The position numbers were made by a program, and so were the translations under genes. From NCBI GenBank assembly GCA_937891785.1, contig CALAGN010000095.1, forward strand, positions 1 through 62,761: DNA of 62,761 nucleotides, read 5' to 3'. The stretch is from an uncultured Octadecabacter sp. GTDB lineage: Bacteria; Pseudomonadota; Alphaproteobacteria; Rhodobacterales; Rhodobacteraceae. The notes under the pieces are model-generated. The model had not been told where the DNA came from. It did no database searches and saw only the letters and a list, made by a program, of their open reading frames with translations. Positions 34,841 through 43,280 of this stretch are shown one piece after another. The number at the start of each line of letters is the position of its first letter. Positions within the stretch are counted from its first letter, which is position 1.

Positions 34841-35149
34841 ATGCCTAATTTCATGATCAGCTACCACGGTGGCAAGCCCTTTGCGTCAAAGGAAGAAGGG
34901 GCCGCACATATGCAGGCATATATGGCGTGGATGGGCGGGATTGGCGACGATATCGTGCTGCCTGACGCCCCGTTCAAGGCGCGTCGCACGGTGACAGCAG
35001 ATGGTGCGCGTGATGGTGGATATGAGGGTGTGATGGGCGCGATGGTGTTTCGCGCGGACGATATGGCAGCTGCCGAAGCGATCGTCGCCGCCTGTCCGTT
35101 TCTGGCGATGGGTCACATCGAATTGGCAGAAATGATGTCGATGGTGTGA
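34841..35149 (+). CDS. YCII/DGPF-type small protein
   Basis: A 102-residue protein with AAAGGA before ATG 34841. The pattern NFMISYHGGKPFASKEEGAAHM, AYMAWMGGIGDD, and a late ADDMAAAEAIVAACPFLAMGHIELAEM fits the YCII-related (DGPF) ferredoxin-like fold. Such proteins often lie near ECF sigma factors. It is divergent from the ECF gene, with about 105 bases between. Function unknown. Confidence 0.8.
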   Translation: MPNFMISYHGGKPFASKEEGAAHMQAYMAWMGGIGDDIVLPDAPFKARRTVTADGARDGGYEGVMGAMVFRADDMAAAEAIVAACPFLAMGHIELAEMMSMV

Positions 35150-35155
35150 AGGGGC

Positions 35156-35177
35156 GGGGCGGCATTTACACCGCCCC
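35156..35177. terminator. Hairpin between the YCII and gabD genes
   Basis: GGGGCGG (35156-35162) pairs with CCGCCCC (35171-35177) over an eight-base loop. It lies seven bases after the YCII stop and nine before the convergent gabD stop. There is no close T run on either strand, so it is a weak or two-way terminator. Confidence 0.5.
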
Positions 35178-35185
35178 AAACCGTT

Positions 35186-36664
35186 TTAGACCGACATGCA
35201 GATGTATTTCATTTCCATGTAGTCGTCGATGCCGTGATGGCTGCCTTCACGACCAAGGCCGGATTGCTTGACGCCGCCGAACGGGGCGACTTCGGTGGAA
35301 ATTATGCCGGTGTTCACGCCGACAATGCCATATTCCAGCGCCTCGGCGACCTTGATGACGCGGCTGATATCCTTGGCATAAAAGTAAGACGCGAGGCCAA
35401 AGATGGTATCGTTGGCTTTGGCGATCACATCATCTTCGTCTTCGAATTTGAACAGTGGCGCGAAGGGGCCGAATGTTTCGTCGGTACTGACCAGCATATC
35501 GGTCGTGGCATTGGTGACGATGGTGGGTTCAAAGAACATGCCGCCCAGATCGTGCGCCTTGCCACCCGTCAGGATTGTGCCGCCTTTGGCGAGGGCATCG
35601 GCGAGATGTTCTTTGACCTTTTCCACCGCAGAAGGTTCGATCAGCGGGCCAAGTGTGGTGCCATCCAAGAGGCCATCCCCAACCTTGAGAGCCTCGACGG
35701 CCACTTTCAGTTTCGCGGCGAATGCATCGTAAACGCCTGCCTGTACGTAAATGCGGTTGGCACAGACGCAAGTCTGGCCGTTGTTGCGGAATTTGCACGC
35801 GATTGCGCCGATAACGGCCTCGTCGAGATCGGCATCGTCAAATACGATGAAGGGTGCGTTGCCGCCCAATTCCATGGAGCATTTCATGACCTGATCAGCG
35901 GCCTGTTTCAGTAAAATGCGTCCGACTTCGGTGCTGCCCGTAAAGGTCAGTTTGCGCACGTGCGGATTTTCACAGAATTCCTTGCCCACGTCCGATGATT
36001 TCGTCGATGTGACGACCGAAAGCAGACCTTTGGGTAGGCCCGCTTCTTCGGCCAGTTTCGCCATGGCGAGGGCCGACAGCGGCGTGAGGGAGGCCGGGCG
36101 GATGACAAAAGAGCAGCCAGCCGCAAGGGCCGGCGCGACCTTGCGCGCGATCATTGCGTTGGGGAAATTCCACGGGGTGATACCTGCGGCCACGCCGATT
36201 GGTTGCTTGATGACGGTGATGCGTTTGTCAGGCATGTGGCCGGGAATTGTTTCGCCGTAGATGCGCTTGGCCTCTTCGCCGAACCATTCGACAAAGGACG
36301 CACCATAAGCGACTTCGCCGCGCGATTCCGTCAGCGGTTTGCCCTGTTCGGCCGTCATGATGATGGCGAGGTCTTCTTGATTGGCCATCAACAGATCGAA
36401 CCACCTGCGCAGGATTTGTGCGCGCGATTTGCCGGTTTTCGCGGCCCATGCGTGGCGGGATTTCTCGGCTGCGTCGATGGCTGTCGTGATTTCAGCGCGG
36501 CTCAGGTCTGCTACTTTGGCGATCACGTCGCCGCGCGCAGGGTTCACCACGTCGAATGTTTTACCATCTTTGGCATCGACCCATTCACCGCCCACAAAGG
36601 CCTTCTCGCACAAAAGATCGGGCCGATTCAGAAGCGATTTGAGGTTGGTCGTCTGGTCAAGCAT
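35186..36664 (-). CDS. gabD: NADP-dependent succinate-semialdehyde dehydrogenase
   Basis: A 492-residue aldehyde dehydrogenase; ATG 36664 has AGGGAGG upstream. The catalytic Glu is in MKCSMELGGNAPFIVFDDAD and the catalytic Cys in FRNNGQTCVCANRIYV. NADP-binding segment: PWNFPNAMIARKVAPALAAG and FTGSTEVGRILL. The C-terminus EGSHHGIDDYMEMKYICM is typical of GabD. It turns succinate semialdehyde to succinate, closing the GABA shunt. A related aldehyde is possible as the substrate. Confidence 0.9.
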   Translation of the reverse strand: MLDQTTNLKSLLNRPDLLCEKAFVGGEWVDAKDGKTFDVVNPARGDVIAKVADLSRAEITTAIDAAEKSRHAWAAKTGKSRAQILRRWFDLLMANQEDLAIIMTAEQGKPLTESRGEVAYGASFVEWFGEEAKRIYGETIPGHMPDKRITVIKQPIGVAAGITPWNFPNAMIARKVAPALAAGCSFVIRPASLTPLSALAMAKLAEEAGLPKGLLSVVTSTKSSDVGKEFCENPHVRKLTFTGSTEVGRILLKQAADQVMKCSMELGGNAPFIVFDDADLDEAVIGAIACKFRNNGQTCVCANRIYVQAGVYDAFAAKLKVAVEALKVGDGLLDGTTLGPLIEPSAVEKVKEHLADALAKGGTILTGGKAHDLGGMFFEPTIVTNATTDMLVSTDETFGPFAPLFKFEDEDDVIAKANDTIFGLASYFYAKDISRVIKVAEALEYGIVGVNTGIISTEVAPFGGVKQSGLGREGSHHGIDDYMEMKYICMSV

Positions 36665-36744
36665 GCTAGCCTCCCTAAAAGATTTGAGACACAAATACTC
36701 ATGCGGTTGGCAAAGTCCATGGGCCATGCACTGGAGGATCGTAG

Positions 36745-37324
36745 ATGGAGCTTGATGACGCTTATGCCAACGGGGCCTATATTGCCGGTGGTGACCAGTT
36801 CCCTGATCGTTGGACAACACTTGCGGCAGCATTTCAGGACGCGGCGGATTGCGCGTTGGATCAGCCTTACGGCGCGGATCCGCGCGAGGTGTTTGACCTG
36901 TTCCTGCCTAATGGTGCGCCAAAGGGCGTGGTTGCGCCTGTGCGGTCATTCGATAGGTGGGCATCTGGTGGCGCGGATGAGCTGTCGCGATGTTGAATTG
37001 GCCGCGCGAGACAGAATTGCGCGGATCGTTCCGATTTCACCAGTTGCTGATCTAGACCCGTTGTTACGCACCAGCATGAATGAGATTTTGCTGCTGGATG
37101 AGGCCGAAGCGCGGGCAGAAAGCCCCGTTCTATGTCCGGCCCCTGCCGCCCCTGTAACTGTCTGGGTCGGTGCAGATGAACGGCCTGCGTTTATTACGCA
37201 GGCCAAGGGGCTGGCTGAAGCGTGGCGCAGTGGTCTGGTGATTGAAACCGGACGGCATCATTTCGATGTGATTGACGGATTGGCGGATGGCGACAGTGAT
37301 CTGGTCGCCGCATTGCTTGGTTAG
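36745..37324 (+). pseudogene. Alpha/beta-hydrolase (kynurenine formamidase-like) with its middle deleted
   Basis: The frame from ATG 36745 reads MELDDAYANGAYIAGGDQFP ... YGADPREVFDLFLPNGAPKGVVAP, as in BD-FAE/formamidase-like hydrolases. Next should come the oxyanion motif HGGYW. Instead it joins, in another frame, to LCGHSIGGHLVARMSCRDVEL, which holds the nucleophile Ser, and runs to TAG 37322 with HHFDVIDGL holding the catalytic His. So the HGG oxyanion part and roughly 50-60 codons are gone and the frame is shifted. The gene is dead. Confidence 0.85.
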
Positions 37325-37330
37325 GGTGTT

Positions 37331-37386
37331 GGGGGCGCTGCCCCCGTCGCAAGCGACTTCCCCCGGGATATTTTCGGCAAGATGAG
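37331..37386. repeat. Dispersed intergenic repeat, long copy
   Basis: Begins with GGGGGCGCTGCCCCC (hairpin), then GTCGCAAGCGAC (second hairpin), then CCCCGGGATATTTTCGGCAAGATGA. It sits between the dead hydrolase and the peptidase tail. This is the fullest copy in the window; the others are parts of it. Confidence 0.65.
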
Positions 37387-37391
37387 GAGGC

Positions 37392-38375
37392 TTAGGTGTC
37401 GTGCTGCATCGACCATGTGGGGAGCGGGTCGTTGGGGGCGGGTGTTGCGTGATAGACGCCGCGCGCGATCGCGCGGGCAAGGCAGGTTGCAGCGGCGTGG
37501 CCGAGGGCGAGCGTGTCGTGGGCTGCGTGGCTTAACGGGATTGCGCCCGTGCTGATGCCAAACACCAGATCACCGTCCATCGGCGTGTGGCTGGGGACCA
37601 AGGCCCGGGCCATACCGTCGTGTGCGGCGGTGGCAAAACGACTGCATTGTGCTTGGGTCAGGACCGCATCCGTGGCGAGGATGGCGATGGTGGTTGCACC
37701 GCCAAGTTTCGTGGGCGGCATGTGACGCGGATAGCTGATCGCCGCGCCGCGCCCGCCAAATTCCGTGCCGATCTCCCATGGGCCAGCCCAGAAATGCGGG
37801 CTGTCGCCGACGGTGGCCGTGCCAAGCGCGTTGACTGCAACAAGCGCACCGACGGTATGGCCGGAAGGAAGGACGACCGAGGCGGAACCGAGTCCGCCTT
37901 TGAGGGTCGCTGTGGTGGCCCCTGTGCCTGCGCCGACCGTGCCAAGCGGAAATGCGATGGTCGCTTGATCGAGTGCCGCGCGGCCAAGTGAGGCGTAGGG
38001 GTTTGTGGTCCAGCTTTTGTCGCCACCGTTCAGTAGGTCAAACAGGATTGCTGCGGGCACAATTGGCACATGCAGGTCGCCGACAGTAAACCCGCGGCCC
38101 ATCGCGCGCAAGCCCTCCATCACGCCCGAGGCTGCATCAAGGCCAAAGGCCGACCCGCCCGAAAGCACCAGTGCGTCGACTTGCTCGACGGTCTTGTCGG
38201 GCGACAGCAAGTCGGTCTCGCGCGTGCCCGGTGCGCCGCCCATGATGTGCACGCCAGCGGTGAATGGCTTGCCACCCAAGAGGACCGTGACGCCGGATTT
38301 TAACGCGTTGTTCTGTGCATTTCCGACCCGTAAGCCCGCCACATCGGTGATCAGATTTGTTGGCCCTGCGCGCAT
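37392..38375 (-). CDS. P1-family (DmpA/endo-type 6-aminohexanoate hydrolase-like) N-terminal nucleophile peptidase
   Basis: A 327-residue enzyme. The start is set at ATG 38375, one base after the cupin stop (TAACATG), which allows re-initiation. It begins GPTNLITDVAGLRVGNAQ, then GGAPGTRETDLLSPDKTVEQVDALVLSGGSAFGLDAASGV in conserved order. The self-cleavage site of the family (…N-S/T… near residues 230-260) is around GATTIAILATDAVL. P1 peptidases include the D-aminopeptidase DmpA. It is the last gene of a four-gene unit. Confidence 0.85.
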   Translation of the reverse strand: MRAGPTNLITDVAGLRVGNAQNNALKSGVTVLLGGKPFTAGVHIMGGAPGTRETDLLSPDKTVEQVDALVLSGGSAFGLDAASGVMEGLRAMGRGFTVGDLHVPIVPAAILFDLLNGGDKSWTTNPYASLGRAALDQATIAFPLGTVGAGTGATTATLKGGLGSASVVLPSGHTVGALVAVNALGTATVGDSPHFWAGPWEIGTEFGGRGAAISYPRHMPPTKLGGATTIAILATDAVLTQAQCSRFATAAHDGMARALVPSHTPMDGDLVFGISTGAIPLSHAAHDTLALGHAAATCLARAIARGVYHATPAPNDPLPTWSMQHDT

Positions 38376-38376
38376 G

Positions 38377-38730
38377 TTAAAGACGCGGCTTGGGCGCGGC
38401 GATGGCGGCATCGCCGGTGTTGGGTGTGCCTTTGGGTTCGATCAGCAACACCGCGGCCTCAAGGCTTAATGCGCGCGGGCGGTGTTCAATGCCTGCCGGG
38501 ACGACGAACAGATCGCCCACGTCAAGTTCAAGCGTCTGATCGGGTAGATCGATTGCAACACGGCCTTGAACTACAAGAAAGAAATCATCGGTATCAGGGT
38601 GGCTATGCCAGTGGAATTCGCCGGAAAACTTGGCCAACATTACGTCATTGCCGTTGTAATCGGCGACGACACGTGGACTCCAGTGGTCGTCGAATTGGGT
38701 CAGTTTGTCGGTGAGGGTGACTTTGTCCAT
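38377..38730 (-). CDS. Cupin-domain protein
   Basis: A 117-residue single cupin with CTGAGG before ATG 38730. Metal-binding motif 1: FHWHSHPDTDDFFLVVQGRVAIDL (His-x-His … Glu-like Asp), motif 2: GDLFVVPAGIEHRPRA. It is a small cytoplasmic beta-barrel. It could sense or turn over a small molecule used by the neighbours. Substrate unknown. Confidence 0.88.
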   Translation of the reverse strand: MDKVTLTDKLTQFDDHWSPRVVADYNGNDVMLAKFSGEFHWHSHPDTDDFFLVVQGRVAIDLPDQTLELDVGDLFVVPAGIEHRPRALSLEAAVLLIEPKGTPNTGDAAIAAPKPRL

Positions 38731-38736
38731 GGAACC

Positions 38737-39150
38737 TCAGGATGAAATGGTGAACGCGCCGAGATAGCGCAATGTGGGCGTATCATTGAGCGTGTAGGGT
38801 AAGCCACCGAAAGCGGCCTCCGAGATCATCACAAGGGTGTTGTCCTCGCCACGCCGGTCGTTCATCGCGTCGATTTCGTTCGAGGGCAGGATCAAATGCA
38901 AAGCGTGCTGCGCACGCCCACCAAAAGCGACCTCGACGAAATTCGTATCGACATAGGCATCCTCCAGATCGCGGGTCAGCGGTTCGGGGTGGTTATCGTC
39001 AGGTGTGTCATAGCAATAGGACATCGCCGTTTCTTCTGACGGGAAATGCCCGCTGAAAAGGTGCATGCGATCGCTGCCAACCTGCGGTGGCTGCGCTGTT
39101 ATAGGGGTGGTGCGCCACAGCAACGACAGGATTTTGCGCAATATCCCCAT
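38737..39150 (-). CDS. Hypothetical protein, possibly Imm22-like
   Basis: A 137-residue acidic protein. After a short basic start (MGILRKILSLLWR) it reads MHLFSGHFPSEETAMSYCYD, LEDAYVDTNFVEVAFGG and NTLVMISEAAFGGLPY. The order of an opening F-x-SEE, a middle D-x-x-F-x-E and a late F resembles the immunity protein family Imm22, but this is from memory and weak. No toxin gene is seen nearby. It lies two bases from the cupin gene at 39152 and six from the one at 38377. Confidence 0.45.
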   Translation of the reverse strand: MGILRKILSLLWRTTPITAQPPQVGSDRMHLFSGHFPSEETAMSYCYDTPDDNHPEPLTRDLEDAYVDTNFVEVAFGGRAQHALHLILPSNEIDAMNDRRGEDNTLVMISEAAFGGLPYTLNDTPTLRYLGAFTISS

Positions 39151-39151
39151 G

Positions 39152-39496
39152 CTAGACCTTGATCACATAGTCTTTGCGAGTTGTCTCGATCACCTCCCAG
39201 ACGCCGGAAAATCCCGGCCGGATCACAATGCTGTCACCTGCGCGCAAAACATGGCGTTCGCCGGTGGTGTCGTCGGCCAGAACCGAATGGCCTGACAGGA
39301 TGTGGCAGTATTCCCATTCGTCATAGGCGACGCGCCACGCGCCCGGTGTACTTTGCCAGATGCCGCACAACAGCCCGTCTCGGTCCTCTAGGTTCCAAGT
39401 CGTAAATTGCGGATCGCCCGATACCAGCCGGTCGGGTGCGGGTTTGTCATGTTCGGCGGGGGCTGCGTCGGGTGTGAGGCTGGCAAAATGTGTCAT
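39152..39496 (-). CDS. Cupin_3 (DUF861) protein
   Basis: A 114-residue cupin of the DUF861 type: FTTWNLEDRDGLLCGIWQSTPGAWRV, EWEYCHILSGHSVLADD, GDSIVIRPGFSGVWEVIETTRKDYV. The motif EYxHILSG and the end GVWEVxExxRKxY are typical. Related to EutQ and (S)-ureidoglycine aminohydrolase folds. First gene of the minus-strand unit, divergent from the creatinase gene with 174 bases between. Confidence 0.88.
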   Translation of the reverse strand: MTHFASLTPDAAPAEHDKPAPDRLVSGDPQFTTWNLEDRDGLLCGIWQSTPGAWRVAYDEWEYCHILSGHSVLADDTTGERHVLRAGDSIVIRPGFSGVWEVIETTRKDYVIKV

Positions 39497-39670
39497 GTGG
39501 TTCTCCGTTGGAGCAGCCTAATGCGCCAGTCGTGATATTCACAAGATGGATTGACACGAATCTGTTGTTCAGGGCAATGAAAGCCTCATGCGCGGGGCGA
39601 TGGCGTCGCCCCCAAGTCAGCGCAAATCGTCCTGAACGCCCGGACCTTCTTTGGGAAAAGGAGGTACCTT

Positions 39671-40876
39671 ATGGACCGTCCCGAGTTTTACCGCTTTCAT
39701 AATGGCGAAAAGGCCGTGCAGGCTTTTGAGGCCGCTGAATTTGACACACGTCTTGCGGGTCTACGCAAGATCATGGCAGAGGCCGGAGTGGAGGTCTGTG
39801 TTTTCACATCCATGCATTCAATCGCCTATTATTCCGGGTTTTTGTATTGTTCGTTTGGCCGCCCCTACGGGTTGGTTGTCACGGTCACACAGGACGTGAC
39901 CATCAGTGCGGGCATTGATGCGGGCCAACCGTGGCGCCGCAGTCATGGCGACAACATCACCTATACCGATTGGACCCGCGACAATTACTGGCGCGCGATT
40001 CTAAGCGTAGCAGGCGAAGGTCGCGTCATCGGCTATGAGGGCGACCACCTGACCTTGCTGCAAAAGGGCAAGCTGGATGCGTTCCTGAAACCATCGCAGT
40101 CGGTCGATATCGCCCCCGCAACTATGCGTCAGCGGATGCATAAATCCCCAGCTGAAATCGCCCTGATCCGTCACGGCGCGAATGTGGCCGATGTCGGCGG
40201 CTATGCGATCCGCGATGCCGTCAAGGTTGGTGCGCGCGAGATTGACGTGGCAATGGCCGGACGTGACGCGATGGAAACGGAGATCGCCAAGCGTTTTCCC
40301 GATGCCGAATATCGCGACACTTGGGTCTGGTTCCAGTCTGGCGTGAACACTGACGGGGCGCATAACCCTGTGACGGGCCGCGCGCTGGAAACCGGTGATA
40401 TCCTGAGCCTCAACACCTTTCCGATGATCAGCGCTTATTACACCGCACTTGAACGCACGATGTTCGTGAAAGAAGTTGACGCAGCCAGCCTGAAAATCTG
40501 GGAGGCCAATGTCGCCGCCCATGAATATGGCATGTCACTGCTCGTGCCCGGAGCAAGCTGCTCGGATATCACGCACAAGATCAACGGCTTCCTTGAAGAA
40601 CGGCAACTGCTGCAATACCGCACGTTTGGCTATGGTCACTCGTTCGGAGTCCTGAGCCACTTCTATGGCCGCGAGGCGGGACTGGAACTGCGCGAGGATA
40701 TCGACACGGTGCTGGAACCCGGCATGGTGATTTCCATGGAGCCGATGCTGACCATCGCCGAAGGCAACCCCGGCGCGGGCGGTTATCGTGAACATGATAT
40801 TCTGGTGATTACCGAAGATGGCAACGATAATATCACGGGCTACCCCTACGGTCCCGAATTTAACGTCGTTGGCTAA
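39671..40876 (+). CDS. Creatinase (M24 pita-bread fold)
   Basis: A 401-residue enzyme with a strong site AAGGAGGT before ATG 39671. It matches creatinase along its length: FHNGEKAVQAFEAAEF, TSMHSIAYYSGFLYCSFGRPYGLVV, IDAGQPWRR, TYTDWTRDNYW, WFQSGVNTDGAHNPVT with the catalytic His231, FPMISAYYTALERT, QYRTFGYGHSFG, EPGMVISMEPM. It hydrolyses creatine to sarcosine and urea in the cytoplasm. It lacks the metal ligands of true M24 peptidases, as creatinase does. Some close relatives are ectoine hydrolases (DoeA), but the creatinase-specific blocks favour creatinase. Confidence 0.88.
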   Translation: MDRPEFYRFHNGEKAVQAFEAAEFDTRLAGLRKIMAEAGVEVCVFTSMHSIAYYSGFLYCSFGRPYGLVVTVTQDVTISAGIDAGQPWRRSHGDNITYTDWTRDNYWRAILSVAGEGRVIGYEGDHLTLLQKGKLDAFLKPSQSVDIAPATMRQRMHKSPAEIALIRHGANVADVGGYAIRDAVKVGAREIDVAMAGRDAMETEIAKRFPDAEYRDTWVWFQSGVNTDGAHNPVTGRALETGDILSLNTFPMISAYYTALERTMFVKEVDAASLKIWEANVAAHEYGMSLLVPGASCSDITHKINGFLEERQLLQYRTFGYGHSFGVLSHFYGREAGLELREDIDTVLEPGMVISMEPMLTIAEGNPGAGGYREHDILVITEDGNDNITGYPYGPEFNVVG

Positions 40877-40925
40877 GAACAGGCGGGCTGCCCGGAACAA
40901 CTCTGTGCCGCCCGTGACACCTATG

Positions 40926-40954
40926 CCACGCGAAACGCTCACTTTCTCGCGTGG
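40926..40954 (+). terminator. Hairpin after creatinase
   Basis: CCACGCGA (40926-40933) pairs with TCGCGTGG (40947-40954) over a 13-base loop, followed by TGGCTTTC. It lies 50 bases after the creatinase stop. The T run is weak. Confidence 0.5.
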
Positions 40955-41019
40955 TGGCTTTCCCCCACGGCAAACTGCGTGTTAGGTCGTGTTGAACAGT
41001 TTACTTAGGCGGACAGTAT

Positions 41020-41832
41020 ATGCCCTTCACAACCCCCGATCGTCGCAAATTTCTCGCCCTGTCTGGCGCTGCTGCACTTGGGGCATGTACGCCTGCACTG
41101 ACCGAGGAAGAAGTGCAGGTTGTGACCGACCTTGAACGGTTCGGGTTCGTCCCCGTCGAAGGTTACGGATTGATTGAAGACGGTGAATATACCCTGCCAC
41201 CAATCCCGCCCAGTTTTCTGGAATATCCAAACCGTCGCCAGTTGGTTTTCTATGATGGCACTCTGCCTGCGGGCACCATCGAAATCGACCCGTTTGCCAA
41301 GTTTCTTTACTGGATCTTGGAAGATGGCACCGCGTGGCGCTATCCAATTGCCGTTGGCCGTGCTGGCCGCTCTTTGCGCCGTCCCACCACGATCAGCCGT
41401 AAAGTTGAATGGCCGGGCTGGACACCAACCGCGAATATGCTGCGTTCCCAGCCCGAGGTTTACGGCGCGTTTCGCGGCGGTGTGCCCGGTGGTTTGGCCA
41501 GCCCGTTGGGTGCGCGCGCGCTTTATTTATATCAGGGCGGGCGCGACACATACTATCGCATCCATGGCACGAACGATCTTGGGTCGATCGGAAATTCCGG
41601 TTCTGCGGGCTGTATCCGTCTGTTTAATCACGACATTATTGATCTGTACGAGCGTGTTCCCAGCGGAACTCACGTAGAAATCCGCTCTAAATCAGAATCC
41701 GAACGTATCCTTGGGCCAAAACTATCTAATCGCGGCGTCGAATTACCCGCCAACATTGTGTCGCCTGAAACGATCTATGGCGCGACAGATGTCGACGTAA
41801 CCGGTGATGGCGAGAGCGAAACCGACGCCTAA
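41020..41832 (+). CDS. L,D-transpeptidase (YkuD) lipoprotein
   Basis: A 270-residue envelope enzyme. The start DRRKFLALSGAAALGACTP combines a twin-arginine-like signal with a lipobox (LGAC, Cys23). The YkuD catalytic region is HGTNDLGSIGNSGSAGCIRLFNHD: His, then SxGCIR with the active Cys. GRAGRSLRRPTTISRKVEWPGWTPT is also typical. It makes 3-3 cross-links in the cell wall or attaches proteins to it. Confidence 0.93.
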   Translation: MPFTTPDRRKFLALSGAAALGACTPALTEEEVQVVTDLERFGFVPVEGYGLIEDGEYTLPPIPPSFLEYPNRRQLVFYDGTLPAGTIEIDPFAKFLYWILEDGTAWRYPIAVGRAGRSLRRPTTISRKVEWPGWTPTANMLRSQPEVYGAFRGGVPGGLASPLGARALYLYQGGRDTYYRIHGTNDLGSIGNSGSAGCIRLFNHDIIDLYERVPSGTHVEIRSKSESERILGPKLSNRGVELPANIVSPETIYGATDVDVTGDGESETDA

Positions 41833-41948
41833 GCAAGCGTGAACGGATGAAAGAAGGGCGAAAACCGTTTTTCGCTCTACTGCGGCCGTGTAAACTGTCA
41901 TAAGTTTCCCCATATTGAGCACAGACGATTATCAATGAGGGACCAAGC

Positions 41949-43025
41949 ATGGCCAATTTCGACGCGCAGATCCGTGAATCTCAGGAACAGGTTTCCGAGG
42001 CACAAAGCAAAATTGCCGAACTGACCAGCCGGATCGAAACCGCGCGCCAGAAGATGGCCGACGGCACAGATATCGCCGTAGATATCGAGAACGCCTCGCT
42101 TGAGGACGTGCATGTGCATACCGAAGCGATGAACGCCAATATCGCCGAACTGATCATGGGTCTGGATGACGTAACTGCTGGATTCTCCAAAGATTTCGAT
42201 GAAATGCGGACGAAAACCGGATGGGAAACTTTTGTTGGGGTCTTCTCCAAGGGCAAATCGGAATCCCTGCGTCAGGAACGGATGCGTACCGCGTCTGTGG
42301 ATGACAAGCTGCAAGACCTGATCAGCAAATCCGACATCATTACTCAGCTGCTTGAAGGCCAATTGGCAGTGCTGAACGAACAGAAAACCAAAGTGGAAAC
42401 CAACCTGACGGGTACCTTGGAGGAACGCGAAGTGACCGTGTCCGACCTTGAGGGTGTGAAGGCGGAAATTTCCGGCATGGACCCCACCATTATTACGCTG
42501 GAAAATAAAATTTCCGTAGAACAAGACGCGGCGAAGCGCACGGCGCTGGAAACCCAACTGGCCGCTGCGAACACGCGCTATAACGAGCTTGTGCAGCAAG
42601 AACAGGTCAAGCTGGCGAAATCGCAGACGCTGGAGCGCTATATCGAAAAGGGCAAAACCTGGATCGATTCCCTGCAAAACCAAGCGGCGACGCAGATGGT
42701 GCTGATCAACAAGCTGCAAACGGACACGAAACAGCGGGTTGTGCTCTATGATGCTCTGACCAAATCGCTGAAAACAGCGCAGCAGCAGGACGTGGCCCAC
42801 CAGATCAATGAAATCGGCGTGAAAACCGACCAAGAGGCGCAGACCGCAATGGCCGCCATCGGTTCAGCCACAAACGCACGCATGGCCGAAATGATGGAAG
42901 CCCACGAGGACCACATGGTGTTCGCGCGCGAAGTGCTGGAGCAAAAAGCGCGGGCCGATGAACGGTTCATGCGCCGGTTTGAAAAGATCGTCGAGAAGCA
43001 CAACAGCAACCAGTACGGGGCTTGA
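41949..43025 (+). CDS. Operon gene A: long coiled-coil protein, TelA-like architecture
   Basis: A 358-residue all-helical, charged protein with no signal peptide or membrane helix; GAGGGA precedes ATG 41949. Residues 1-50 are a coiled coil. Residues 85-110 hold a short non-coil part (WETFVGVFSKGKSE). Residues 115-345 are long helices (SDIITQLLEGQLAVLNEQKT, QAATQMVLINKLQTDTKQRV). The alternation of helices recalls TelA (toxic anion resistance) and PspA-like proteins, but I cannot match motifs. First gene of a ten-gene unit; the next gene begins directly at its stop. It may be a scaffold or a client for the AAA+ ATPase. Confidence 0.7.
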   Translation: MANFDAQIRESQEQVSEAQSKIAELTSRIETARQKMADGTDIAVDIENASLEDVHVHTEAMNANIAELIMGLDDVTAGFSKDFDEMRTKTGWETFVGVFSKGKSESLRQERMRTASVDDKLQDLISKSDIITQLLEGQLAVLNEQKTKVETNLTGTLEEREVTVSDLEGVKAEISGMDPTIITLENKISVEQDAAKRTALETQLAAANTRYNELVQQEQVKLAKSQTLERYIEKGKTWIDSLQNQAATQMVLINKLQTDTKQRVVLYDALTKSLKTAQQQDVAHQINEIGVKTDQEAQTAMAAIGSATNARMAEMMEAHEDHMVFAREVLEQKARADERFMRRFEKIVEKHNSNQYGA

Positions 43026-43280
43026 TTGAGGCGTATTAGTTCCAATCGACGGAAAGGGCTATTCTGGCTCGCACTGTTTTTGTTTGCTTGGCCAAGCGTG
43101 ATGGCTCTGTTGTCAGGTCTGACATTCGCACAAGGACCTTATGAGATGTATGTTTCTCGAATTGGTCACTTTCTGTCGATCAGTACGTTCGGACAGATAA
43201 GCCAAGCCCTTGGTTTCTCGGTGCTGCTGATTCTTGGGGGCGCGGCGTTGTTTCGGCGCACTCGGAGAGATATAACTTGA
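43026..43280 (+). CDS. Operon gene B: small two-helix membrane protein
   Basis: 84 residues with a TTG start right after the stop of gene A. Basic N-terminus (RRISSNRRKG), then helix WLALFLFAWPSVMALLSGL, a short loop, and helix ISQALGFSVLLILGGAALF, ending in basic RRTRRD. No family recognised. It overlaps gene C by four bases. The start codon is a choice by context. Confidence 0.6.
   Translation: MRRISSNRRKGLFWLALFLFAWPSVMALLSGLTFAQGPYEMYVSRIGHFLSISTFGQISQALGFSVLLILGGAALFRRTRRDIT

Noticed and set aside
41858-41875. Stem GCGAAAA/TTTTCGC after the L,D-transpeptidase gene
   Set aside because: The stem is short and AT-rich and there is no T run after it, so I do not call it a terminator.
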